From Rhizobium johnstonii 3841 (GTDB lineage Bacteria > Pseudomonadota > Alphaproteobacteria > Rhizobiales > Rhizobiaceae), in NCBI RefSeq assembly GCF_000009265.1, contig NC_008380.1, positions 4,733,501 through 4,797,500 of the forward strand: 64,000 bases of DNA, read 5' to 3'. This document shows positions 9,127 through 17,356 of the stretch, piece by piece (the stretch's first letter is position 1; each line of letters opens with the position of its first letter). The notes beneath the pieces are model-generated. The model was given only the letters and a program-made list of their open reading frames with translations, was not told the DNA's origin and did no database searches. A program made the translations under genes and the position numbers.

Positions 9127-9698
9127 GGCGATTGATCATCGGCATATCAGGGGCTTCCGGTGCAATCTACGGACTGCGTGCGCTGGAGATGCTGCGGGAT
9201 TTCGACGATGTCGAGACGCATCTCGTCATATCGCCCTCGGCGATCCGCACGGCACTGGCCGAAGGGACGGGAAAGACCGCCGACGAAATCCGTGGCCTCG
9301 CCGACCGGGTCTACAGCCACGGCGATATCGGCGCCTCGATCGCCTCCGGCTCCTTCCGGTGCGACGGCATGCTGGTTGCGCCATGCTCGATCAAGACGCT
9401 GAGCGGGATCGCGCATTGTTATGCGGACGATCTGATCGTGCGCGCCGCCGATGTCTGCCTGAAGGAACGCCGCCGGCTGGTGCTGATGGTGCGGGAAACG
9501 CCGTTGCATGCGGGCCATATCGCGCTGATGGACCAGGCAACACGCAACGGCGCCGTCATCATGCCGCCGGTGCCGAGCTTTTACACGCTGCCGAAATCAA
9601 TCGCCGAAATGGTCGACCAGACCGTGGGGCGTGCGCTGGATCAATTCGGGCTTCATCATCCGACGGTCAGGCGCTGGACGGAGGATCATAACGACTGA
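9123..9698 (+). CDS. ubiX: UbiX/Pad-type flavin prenyltransferase
   Basis: This 191-aa protein attaches a dimethylallyl group to FMN, supplying the cofactor of UbiD enzymes. The FMN-binding N-terminus IIGISGASGAIYG, the VAPCSIKTLSGIAHCYADD core and LVLMVRETPLH are all family hallmarks. It starts with TTG overlapping the stop codon of the UbiD gene (ATTTGA), indicating translational coupling. Confidence 0.92.
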   Translation: MRRLIIGISGASGAIYGLRALEMLRDFDDVETHLVISPSAIRTALAEGTGKTADEIRGLADRVYSHGDIGASIASGSFRCDGMLVAPCSIKTLSGIAHCYADDLIVRAADVCLKERRRLVLMVRETPLHAGHIALMDQATRNGAVIMPPVPSFYTLPKSIAEMVDQTVGRALDQFGLHHPTVRRWTEDHND

Positions 9699-9806
9699 GC
9701 CATGAAGAGCAGCGCTGAAAGCTGCCGGCCCATCATGTCAACCGCATGCAAAACAACGACGCACAATCACTCCCCCAGGGGAACTCAAAAAAAAGGAGAT
9801 AGAGTG

Positions 9807-11417
9807 ATGTTGTCAGACAATCGTTCCAGAAGGTTGCAGAGCCTGTTCATGCGCGGCGGCGCCGCGTTGCTGTTGTCGCTGATGGCGGCCGCACCCGTGA
9901 TGCTCGCCGCGTCTCACGCGGGTGCACAGACGGAAAAACCCGTTAGCGGCGGCGCGATGACCATCATCAACGGTTCGGACATCAAGAGCTGGGATCCGGC
10001 GATCACCGCCGGCACCTATCCCGGCGGGCCGATGGATGTGCTCGACGCCGTCTACGGCTTTATCGTCTACGTCAACGACAAGGGCGTCGTGACCGGCGGC
10101 ATGGCCGAAAGCCTGACCAGCACAGACGCCGTGACCTGGACCTTGAAGCTTCGCAAGGACATGAAGTTCACAGACGGGACGCCCTATGATGCGGAAGCCG
10201 TCAAATACAATTGGGACCGCGCCGCCGATCCGGCCACACTTTCACCGGCGCAGCCGTTCATATCCTCATGGAACAAGGCGATCACCGTCGTCGATCCGCA
10301 GACGCTGACGATCAAGCTGTCCTCCCCGAACGCCAATTTCGCAGCCCAGGTCGCCGAGCTGTGCCCCTTCATCGCCTCGCCGGCAGCATTGAAGGCCGCC
10401 AAGGAAAAGACCGACATCAAGCCGGTGGGCGCCGGCGCCTTTACGCTGACCGAGTGGAACCAGGGCATATCGATGACCATGGCCCGCAATCCCGGTTATT
10501 GGGATCAGCCGCGCCCCTATCTGGATACGATCAAGTTCGCGATCATTCCCGAAACCAACAGCCGCATCGCCACCGTCGTGCAGGGCGGCGCAACGATGAT
10601 GGCCGGTTATCCCTATCAGTTCGGCTCGAACGCAACGGCGCCGGGGGTTGCGACCCGCGAGATCCCGATCCGCGGCATCAACCGCGCCTATCTCAACCAG
10701 GCCAAGGGTATCTTCACGGATGTTCGCGCCCGCGAGGCCTTCTATTCCGGCATCGACCGCGCGCGGCTGATGCAGGCCTTCACGCAGATGCCCGGATACA
10801 AGGCACCCAGCAATTACTTTGGAGAGAATTCGCCCTATTTCGACAGCGCTTCATCTCTTCCGGCCTATGATCCGAAGAAGGCGCAGGAACTGTTCGATGC
10901 TCTGAAGGCGGACGGCAAGCCATTCTCGATCAAGATCGTCACCTATACCAATTCGGACCTGAAGCGTCTTGCCGCCTACATCCAGCAGGTGCTGACTGGC
11001 TACGAAGGCGCCTCGGCTGAGATCGTCGAGGTCGACCAGGCCTCGCTGATCCAGCGGTGCAAGACGCAGCTCGACTTCGACATCTGCGTCGAAGGCGGGG
11101 TGCTGGTGTCGAACGGTGCCGAGCCGAACATTTCCAACCTGCTCAGCTCCGGTGGTGCTTTCAACTGGGGACAGTACAAAAGCGCCGAGATGGACGCTGC
11201 ATTGAAGGAGGCCAGCTCCACCCTCGACCCTGCTGCTGTCAAAGCCGCCTATGTCAAGGTTCAGAAGCTCGTTGCAACCGAAATGCCGCTCTACATCTTC
11301 GGGGAACAGACGCGCTCGCTGCTGCTGCGCAACAATACCGGCGGCGTCGTTCCCTCGAACGGCGGCATCCTGCAAAAGCAGTTCCTCTATGTCTGCACGG
11401 ATGCCTGCCAGAAATAG
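9807..11417 (+). CDS. Dipeptide/oligopeptide-type ABC transporter substrate-binding protein (family 5)
   Basis: This 536-aa periplasmic binding protein has an N-terminal Sec signal of about 40 residues ending near SHAGAQ. The family 5 pattern is clear: GGAMTIINGSDIKSWDPA, then WTLKLRKDMKFTDGTPYDAE. ATG 9807 is chosen because AGGAGA (9794-9799) lies 7 bases upstream; GTG 9804 is an alternative. Its permeases and ATPases are encoded from 12.6 kb, after one enzyme gene. The ligand need not be a peptide: the family also binds nickel, opines and other small solutes. Confidence 0.9.
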   Translation: MLSDNRSRRLQSLFMRGGAALLLSLMAAAPVMLAASHAGAQTEKPVSGGAMTIINGSDIKSWDPAITAGTYPGGPMDVLDAVYGFIVYVNDKGVVTGGMAESLTSTDAVTWTLKLRKDMKFTDGTPYDAEAVKYNWDRAADPATLSPAQPFISSWNKAITVVDPQTLTIKLSSPNANFAAQVAELCPFIASPAALKAAKEKTDIKPVGAGAFTLTEWNQGISMTMARNPGYWDQPRPYLDTIKFAIIPETNSRIATVVQGGATMMAGYPYQFGSNATAPGVATREIPIRGINRAYLNQAKGIFTDVRAREAFYSGIDRARLMQAFTQMPGYKAPSNYFGENSPYFDSASSLPAYDPKKAQELFDALKADGKPFSIKIVTYTNSDLKRLAAYIQQVLTGYEGASAEIVEVDQASLIQRCKTQLDFDICVEGGVLVSNGAEPNISNLLSSGGAFNWGQYKSAEMDAALKEASSTLDPAAVKAAYVKVQKLVATEMPLYIFGEQTRSLLLRNNTGGVVPSNGGILQKQFLYVCTDACQK

Positions 11418-11441
11418 CAGGTTCCAGATCACAATGCGCAG

Positions 11442-11466
11442 GCTCGCCCGGAAGATCCGGGCGGGC
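11442..11466 (+). terminator. Stem-loop downstream of the family 5 binding protein gene
   Basis: The 11-base arms 11442-11452 and 11456-11466 pair with a single G:U wobble across a 3-base loop. There is no U tract. It may protect or partly terminate the binding-protein mRNA. Confidence 0.45.
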
Positions 11467-11568
11467 AGCGAAGGGCCGGTCGATGGGCTGGACGACCGTA
11501 CACGCCAGAGACGTTAAGACGACAGAATGAGCCCTGCGATGCGGGGCGATCGGAAAAGGTGGATGACG

Positions 11569-12501
11569 ATGATCGGCAATCGCGAGAAGGTGAAGTTTCG
11601 GGACCTGGTTTCCCGCAAGCAGGTGTTCACGCCCTGCGTCTGGGATTGCTACTCCGCCAAGGCGGCGGAAATGGCCGGCTTCGAGGCGATCCTGCTCAGC
11701 GGCGCATCATTGGGATTCAGCATGTCCGGCGTGCCGGATCTTGGCCTGCACAATCAGGAGGAATTGGTCTACGCGACCGACCGTATCGCCGATTACTCGC
11801 CTTTACCGCTGGTCATCGATGCCGATGACGGCTTCGGCGATGTCGTCCAGACCTTCCGCACCTGTTATCGTCTCGCCAAAGCCGGCGCCGGAGCGATCCT
11901 GATCGAGGATACGCCCAATGAACGCGGCTATGCGCGGTTCGGCCGCGCCATGGAGGCGGCGACGCTTGCCGGCAAGGTCGATGGAAACGTGCCGCACGAG
12001 GTCGTCTCGCAGGAACTGTGGCTCGCCAAGATCAAGGCCTCGATCGAAGCCTGTCAAGGCAGCGATTGCGTGGTGATAGCGCGCACCGAATCCAAGCTCG
12101 AAAAGGGGTTGGACGACGCTATCGAACGCTGCGTGCGCGCCGCAGCACTCGGCGCTGAAATGACCTATGTGCACGGTCTGCGCACGTTGGAGGAATGCCG
12201 GAAGGTGGCCAAGGAATTGCCCGGCTGGAAGATGTTCGGCGATGTCGCGACCGTCAACGGCGTGCCCTTCGTGCGGCTCGAGGAAATCGAGGCGCTCGGC
12301 TTCAACCTGGTGACCATGCACTATCTCGAGAAGGGATCGATGTATGGCATGATGGATTACGGTCGGCATGTCTTCAAGGACCGCAGCACGCGCTACGCGG
12401 ACGAGCACAGCATGGGCGGCATGACGCCTGCCGAGCAGAAAGCCTCGCTGGAGCGGGACAGTGGCTGGCTCGATGCTGAGGACAGATGGAAGGCGCTCTG
12501 A
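11569..12501 (+). CDS. Isocitrate lyase / PEP mutase superfamily enzyme
   Basis: This protein of about 310 aa has a TIM-barrel fold expected from the family. The metal-site motif DADDGFGD stands where PEP mutases and methylisocitrate lyases have DxDxGxG, and an ILIEDTPN segment follows. Known relatives cleave or form C-C or C-P bonds of 2-oxo or dicarboxylic acids, for example methylisocitrate or oxaloacetate. ATG 11569 has AAGGTGG at a suitable distance; ATG 11563 is also possible. It is inserted between the binding protein and permease genes of one ABC operon, so it probably acts on the imported solute or its product. Confidence 0.82.
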   Translation: MIGNREKVKFRDLVSRKQVFTPCVWDCYSAKAAEMAGFEAILLSGASLGFSMSGVPDLGLHNQEELVYATDRIADYSPLPLVIDADDGFGDVVQTFRTCYRLAKAGAGAILIEDTPNERGYARFGRAMEAATLAGKVDGNVPHEVVSQELWLAKIKASIEACQGSDCVVIARTESKLEKGLDDAIERCVRAAALGAEMTYVHGLRTLEECRKVAKELPGWKMFGDVATVNGVPFVRLEEIEALGFNLVTMHYLEKGSMYGMMDYGRHVFKDRSTRYADEHSMGGMTPAEQKASLERDSGWLDAEDRWKAL

Positions 12502-12598
12502 TCCCGGAAGCCGGCCGCTCTGCCGTCTCGTTTTGCGAAATCCGGATGCCGGTCCAGTCCGGCATTGGATGATCCACCTGACAATCGGAGTCCGATCG

Positions 12599-13564
12599 TT
12601 GCGAATTGCCAAACTCTCCTATCTGAAAGCGGTCGGCGTCCGGCTTCTGGCCGGCATTCCGGTCTTCCTGCTGGTCACGTTCTCGGCGACGGCTCTGTCG
12701 AGCCTGATGCCGGGGTCGGCCGCGCAGCTGATCCTTGGAGAGAACGCGACGCAGGCGCAGATCGATGCGCTGAACAGCCGTTACGGTTACGATCTGCCGG
12801 TCTGGGAGCGTTATCTCGGCTGGCTCGGACGGCTTCTTCAAGGAGATCTCGGACAGACCATGTTCAGCCAGCAGTCCGTGGCAAAACTCCTGGTCGACCG
12901 GGCAGCGGTGACGTTCGAGATCGCGCTGCTTGCGATGTTCGTCTCGCTCCTGATCGGCTTGCCGCTGGCCATGTATACGGCCAGCCGTCCGGGCGGCATC
13001 GAGGATACGGTGCTGCGGGCGGTCTCCTCGGTCATGCTGTCGATCCCGACTTTCGTCATCGTGGTTCTGCTCGGCTTCGTTTTCGCAATCGTGCTGCGCT
13101 GGCTGCCGGCCACCGGCTGGGTTTCCTTCAGCGACGATCCGATCGGCAATCTCTATTACGTCGCCTTGCCGGTCATGTGCCTCAGCGTGCACCAGGCAGC
13201 CTATTTCTACAGGGTGAGCCGCAGCGAATTCGTCGCGATCCTCCAGGAGGACTATGTCCTCGTTGCCAGGGCCAAGGGCCTGCCGACGCGCTATATCCTG
13301 ATGCGCCACGTGCTGCGCCCGGCCTCCCCTCAGGTGCTGACGGTGATGGGCCTGTCGATGACCTATCTGCTCGGCGGTTCCTTCATCGTCGAGAGTTACT
13401 TCGCGGTGCCCGGCATCGGCTGGACCGTTCTCAATGCAGTCAGCAGCCACGACCTGCCCGTCATGCAGGCCATCCTCTCGCTGACGGTGGTGATCTTCGT
13501 CGTGATCTTCATCCTGGTCGATCTCGGTTACGCGCTTATCGATCCGCGGGTGGACGTGTCATGA
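12599..13564 (+). CDS. Dipeptide-type ABC transporter permease (DppB-like)
   Basis: This inner-membrane protein of about 321 aa has six predicted helices. A DppB-type N-terminal region (NSRYGYDLPVWERYLGWL) is followed by the permease domain with an EAA-like loop (EDYVLVARAKGLPTRYILMRH). TTG 12599 is favoured because GGAG lies 8 bases upstream; ATG 12569 in the same frame is an alternative with a poor ribosome site. It overlaps the next permease by ATGA. Confidence 0.88.
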   Translation: MRIAKLSYLKAVGVRLLAGIPVFLLVTFSATALSSLMPGSAAQLILGENATQAQIDALNSRYGYDLPVWERYLGWLGRLLQGDLGQTMFSQQSVAKLLVDRAAVTFEIALLAMFVSLLIGLPLAMYTASRPGGIEDTVLRAVSSVMLSIPTFVIVVLLGFVFAIVLRWLPATGWVSFSDDPIGNLYYVALPVMCLSVHQAAYFYRVSRSEFVAILQEDYVLVARAKGLPTRYILMRHVLRPASPQVLTVMGLSMTYLLGGSFIVESYFAVPGIGWTVLNAVSSHDLPVMQAILSLTVVIFVVIFILVDLGYALIDPRVDVS

Positions 13565-14484
13565 GCCGCCTCCAGCCCACAGAGACGGGTCTCGTACCCG
13601 GCGAAGCGGTCGCATTGGCGGAGACCTTGAATGCCGCGATGCCGAAGACCGCGCGGTTCCGCATGCCGAGCGGCCATCCGATGGAATGGTTCGCCTTCGT
13701 GTTCCTGGCAGTCCTGATCATCTCCTCGGTTTTCGTGGAGTTCATTCCGGGTCTCGTTCGGGCAAGCTTCCCCTATGGCGATTTCTCGCAAGGCCCGGAA
13801 TGGAGCCTGAACGGCCTGTTCGGAACCGATGCGCTTGGGCGCAGCATCCTGTCCCGCGTGCTCTACGGTGCACGAACGACGCTCGCCATCGTCTCGGTCG
13901 CGACGCTGATCTCGCTGGTGATCGGCATGATCCTCGGAATGCTCGCCGGCTTCTATCGCGGCCCGGTCGAGCGAATCGTCGATCTCTATGCCAATTCCAT
14001 GGCGTCGCTTCCGCCGATCCTCGTCATCCTGGCGCTGATATCGGTGACCGGAAATTCGGTTTTCACGATGATGCTGGCGCTTGGCCTGCTCGACATCGGA
14101 ACCTACGCACGCATCGCCAAAGGCGGCGTGATTGCTCAGAACGATCGTGATTACGTGTTGGCAGCACGCGCCATGGGCGCGTCGGACATGCGGCTTCTGC
14201 TGCGCGAGATCCTGCCCAATCTCGTTCCGGCGTTGACGGCCATCGTTCCGCCGCTGATGGCGGGGCTGATCATCACCGAGGGATCGCTGAGTTTTCTCGG
14301 TTACGGCATTCCGGCGCCGGCGCCGAGCTGGGGCGGGATGATCGCCAGCTCGACCGACCTGCTCAGCCGCTTTCCACTGCTGATCTTCGGACCGATCGTC
14401 GCCATCGTTCTAACAGTTTACTCGCTCAACACGGTCGGGGATTGTCTGGCCCGTCGCATGAACCATCGCGGCAGGGAACTCTGA
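13561..14484 (+). CDS. Dipeptide-type ABC transporter permease (DppC-like)
   Basis: This 307-aa second permease subunit has an N-terminal cytoplasmic tail, a first helix near residues 40-60, and the GTDALGRSILSRVLYGAR signature typical of DppC proteins. The EAA loop reads DRDYVLAARAMGASD. ATG 13561 overlaps the stop codon of the DppB-like gene, so the two subunits are coupled. Confidence 0.9.
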   Translation: MSRLQPTETGLVPGEAVALAETLNAAMPKTARFRMPSGHPMEWFAFVFLAVLIISSVFVEFIPGLVRASFPYGDFSQGPEWSLNGLFGTDALGRSILSRVLYGARTTLAIVSVATLISLVIGMILGMLAGFYRGPVERIVDLYANSMASLPPILVILALISVTGNSVFTMMLALGLLDIGTYARIAKGGVIAQNDRDYVLAARAMGASDMRLLLREILPNLVPALTAIVPPLMAGLIITEGSLSFLGYGIPAPAPSWGGMIASSTDLLSRFPLLIFGPIVAIVLTVYSLNTVGDCLARRMNHRGREL

Positions 14485-14485
14485 C

Positions 14486-15511
14486 ATGAATGAAGCGGCG
14501 AACACCACCCCGGTCCTCGATTGTCACGATCTCTCCTGTCATTTCAGGTCGCCGCTCGGGCCGATCCGCGTGCTGCATGACGTGAACTTCAGCATCCCGC
14601 CGCGCACGACGCTCGGCATCGTCGGGGAATCCGGCGCGGGCAAATCCATGCTGGTCAAGACGATCATGGGCATTGCGCCGGAGGGCATGAAGACCAGCGG
14701 CCGTATCCTTGTGGACGGGACTGATCTGTCGACGCTCAACGAGGCGAAACGCCGTGCCTTTCTCGGCCGCAAGTTCGGGATGGTTTTCCAGAACCCGATG
14801 ACATCCCTCAACCCGTTCGTGCGGGTGGGGCGGCAGATCGAGGAGGCGAGCCGCTTCCATCTGCGGCTCGGAAAGGCGAAGGCGAAGGCGCTCGCGATCG
14901 AACTGCTGGCAAGCGTCGGCATTCCCGATGCCGCGGAATGTTACGGGCATTATCCGCATCAGTTTTCGGGCGGCATGAAGCAGAGGATCATGATCGCCAC
15001 GGCACTTGCCTGCCAGCCGGATCTCTTGATCGCCGACGAGGCGACGACCGCGCTCGACGTGACGGTTCAGAAGGAAATTCTCGATCTGCTGCAGATTATC
15101 CAGCAGCGGCGGCAGATGTCGATGATCCTGGTCACGCACAATCTGGGCATCGTCGCGGGACGCACCGACGACATCCTCGTGCTCTATGGCGGGCATGTCG
15201 TGGAATACGGCCCGACGGAGACTGTCTTTTCCCGTCCGCGCCATCGCTATACCGAGGCTCTGCTTTCGGCGATGCCGCGCATGGACCAGCCGGCTCATAC
15301 GAAACTGCGCACGATCCCGGGCCGTCCGCCCGATCTTGCCAACCCCGCGCCCGGATGCCCGTTCGCACCGCGCTGTCCCGCCGCCGAGGCCCGCTGCCAT
15401 GCTTCGATGCCGCCGATGACCACCAGTGCGGACGGCAAGCATCGCTTCGCCTGCTATGTGCCTGTTCAAACGGGCGATGCAGCCGACACCCCGGTCGAAA
15501 GGAGGGCATAG
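14486..15511 (+). CDS. Dipeptide-type ABC transporter ATPase (DppD-like)
   Basis: This 341-aa ATP-binding subunit has Walker A GESGAGKS, ABC signature FSGGMKQR and Walker B LLIADEATTALD. It ends with the oligopeptide-transporter C-terminal extension containing a Cys pair (GCPFAPRCP), which in some relatives carries an iron-sulfur cluster. It starts one base after the DppC-like stop. Confidence 0.92.
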   Translation: MNEAANTTPVLDCHDLSCHFRSPLGPIRVLHDVNFSIPPRTTLGIVGESGAGKSMLVKTIMGIAPEGMKTSGRILVDGTDLSTLNEAKRRAFLGRKFGMVFQNPMTSLNPFVRVGRQIEEASRFHLRLGKAKAKALAIELLASVGIPDAAECYGHYPHQFSGGMKQRIMIATALACQPDLLIADEATTALDVTVQKEILDLLQIIQQRRQMSMILVTHNLGIVAGRTDDILVLYGGHVVEYGPTETVFSRPRHRYTEALLSAMPRMDQPAHTKLRTIPGRPPDLANPAPGCPFAPRCPAAEARCHASMPPMTTSADGKHRFACYVPVQTGDAADTPVERRA

Positions 15512-15513
15512 TC

Positions 15514-16581
15514 ATGAATGACGAGGCTTCCGGCCAGGCCGTCGATACAGGTGCCGCAACGCATGCCTTCGCTGCTTTCCTGCGCGACGACGCGCTTTTG
15601 AAAGTTCGCGATCTCTCGGTCAGATATCGCCGCGGCGGCAAGATCTTTGTTGCGGTCGACGGCGTCTCCTTCGACGTGGCACCTGGGGAAACGCTTGGTC
15701 TCGTCGGAGAGTCGGGCAGCGGCAAGACAACCATCGGCCGTGCCCTTCTGAAGCTGCTGCCGAAGGCGGACACACGTGTCGACGGCCACGTCGAATATGA
15801 CGGCCTGAATCTTGCCGATCTGTCTGCTTCCGATCTTCGCGCCATCCGCAGCAAGCTGCAGATGATTTTCCAGGACCCGATTTCTTCCTTCAATCCGCGC
15901 CGCAGGGTGCAGGATATCGTCGGAGAAGGCCTCGAGATCCAGGGCATCCGCAAAGCGGAAAGACTGGAAAGGGTCGATCGTGCCCTCAACGATGTCGGAA
16001 TGAGCCGGACGATGGTGGAGGGCCGCAGGCCGCATCAGTTTTCCGGTGGCCAGTGCCAGCGCATTGCGATCGCGCGGGCGCTAGCCGTTGGGCCGGAGCT
16101 GATCATCTGCGACGAGCCGGTTGCATCTCTCGACGTGTCGGTGCAGGCGCATGTGATCAATCTTCTGCAGGATATCCGCCAGAAGCGAAACCTGGCGCTG
16201 ATCTTCATTTCCCACGATCTCGCCGTCGTGCGCAATGTCAGCGACAGGGTCGCCGTCCTCTACATGGGCAAGATCGTCGAGATCGGAACCGGCGATGCCA
16301 TCTATCAGCGTCCGGCGCATCCCTATACCCGCATGCTGCTGGAAGCAGTCCCGGTTCCCGATGCCAGCCGAAAGATCGTGCCGAGCGCAACGCCGACGCA
16401 GGCCTTGTCGCGGAGCGCGCCGCCGTCCGGATGCCGGTTCCGCCTGCGTTGCCCACGCGCTCAGGCGGTCTGTGCGGGAGAGGAACCGAAGCTTGCGGCG
16501 ATGCCCTACGGCCAATTCGCGGCCTGCCATTTTCCTCACGACGAACCGGCACCCGGAATGAAGACGGCGGAGCAAGCGTGA
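15514..16581 (+). CDS. Dipeptide-type ABC transporter ATPase (DppF-like)
   Basis: This 355-aa second ATPase has Walker A GESGSGKTT, signature FSGGQCQR, Walker B LIICDEPVASLD and a C-terminal Cys-rich oligopeptide-transporter tail (CRFRLRCP). AAAGGAGG at 15498-15504 gives a strong ribosome site for ATG 15514. With the DppBCD-like proteins it completes a heteromeric importer. Confidence 0.92.
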   Translation: MNDEASGQAVDTGAATHAFAAFLRDDALLKVRDLSVRYRRGGKIFVAVDGVSFDVAPGETLGLVGESGSGKTTIGRALLKLLPKADTRVDGHVEYDGLNLADLSASDLRAIRSKLQMIFQDPISSFNPRRRVQDIVGEGLEIQGIRKAERLERVDRALNDVGMSRTMVEGRRPHQFSGGQCQRIAIARALAVGPELIICDEPVASLDVSVQAHVINLLQDIRQKRNLALIFISHDLAVVRNVSDRVAVLYMGKIVEIGTGDAIYQRPAHPYTRMLLEAVPVPDASRKIVPSATPTQALSRSAPPSGCRFRLRCPRAQAVCAGEEPKLAAMPYGQFAACHFPHDEPAPGMKTAEQA

Positions 16582-17177
16582 TGGAAAAAGCCCCTTATGC
16601 ATTCGAAGAAAAAACACTGGCCAGCGTCAACGCGGGCTCGGAGCAGGATACCGGAGCTGCGAGGCGCACTGCTTTCTGTGCCAATGTATTCGATGTCATG
16701 GTCCGGCTCTATGGTGAGCCCGGCATCGCATCCTGGTGTCTCGAAGCCCAGACACGTCATGCGGTGGACGTGCCGTCACTGCTGTTCTTCGCTCTTGCGG
16801 ATAGTGACGGACACGGCGCGGATGACGGCGAGATGCAGCGGCTTCTGGAACGTGCCGGCGAATGGCGCGCGCTTTTCGTCCTCCCGTTGCGACACCTTCG
16901 GCTAACCCTGCGTCAAGGCCGCAGGAACACGGCAGAGATTGAATTTTACGAGAAGATCAAGGCAGCGGAGCTGGAGGCGGAACGGTTGCAGGTCCGGCGT
17001 CTGGCCGACGACTTTCTGCCGCTCGAAGGGCCGGGCGGGCTGGCAGCCCGTTATCTCGAAACGATTTCCATGCCGGAACCCGAAGCAGGGACGTTGGTCG
17101 GACGGCTTCGAGACGCCGCCAAAGCCGTGTGCCACGGCTTCCCCATCATGCGCACTGAGGATCTGAAGACATCATGA
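16581..17177 (+). CDS. TIGR02444/DUF2390-like protein
   Basis: This 198-aa cytoplasmic protein has the pattern of the TIGR02444 family: a start region with FCANVFDVMVRLYGEPGIA, then ETQ-like QTRHAVDVPSLLFFALAD and a WRALFVLPLRHLR helix. No catalytic motif is visible and the family has no established function. It overlaps the upstream ATPase stop by one base and the following remnant by 4 bp (ATGA), so it is part of the transport operon. The assignment rests on recall of the family pattern and is moderate. Confidence 0.6.
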   Translation: MEKAPYAFEEKTLASVNAGSEQDTGAARRTAFCANVFDVMVRLYGEPGIASWCLEAQTRHAVDVPSLLFFALADSDGHGADDGEMQRLLERAGEWRALFVLPLRHLRLTLRQGRRNTAEIEFYEKIKAAELEAERLQVRRLADDFLPLEGPGGLAARYLETISMPEPEAGTLVGRLRDAAKAVCHGFPIMRTEDLKTS

Positions 17178-17356
17178 GCGATTTCGACGCCGTCATGACA
17201 GGAACCATCGTCACCGAAGAAGGTGTCACGGAAAACTCCGTCGCCGTCACTGGCGGCATTGCCGCTGCGATCGAGACAGGCTGCGCTCCCGGCGCGCGTG
17301 TTCGATTTCCGCACTTACCTTCTCACACTTATCGAGCTTCAAGGACATCGAGATGA
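17174..17356 (+). pseudogene. Truncated amidohydrolase (hydantoinase/dihydroorotase-type) N-terminus
   Basis: This is a 60-codon frame. Its first 40 or so residues (MSDFDAVMTGTIVTEEGV, then VAVTGGIAAAIETG) match the N-terminal beta-sandwich of D-hydantoinase/allantoinase-type amidohydrolases. The frame then runs into unrelated sequence exactly where the LPG-ID-HxH metal site should begin, so no active site remains. It overlaps the gene before and the gene after by ATGA, so it may still serve for translational coupling. An internal deletion that removed most of an amidohydrolase gene is the simplest explanation. Confidence 0.6.
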
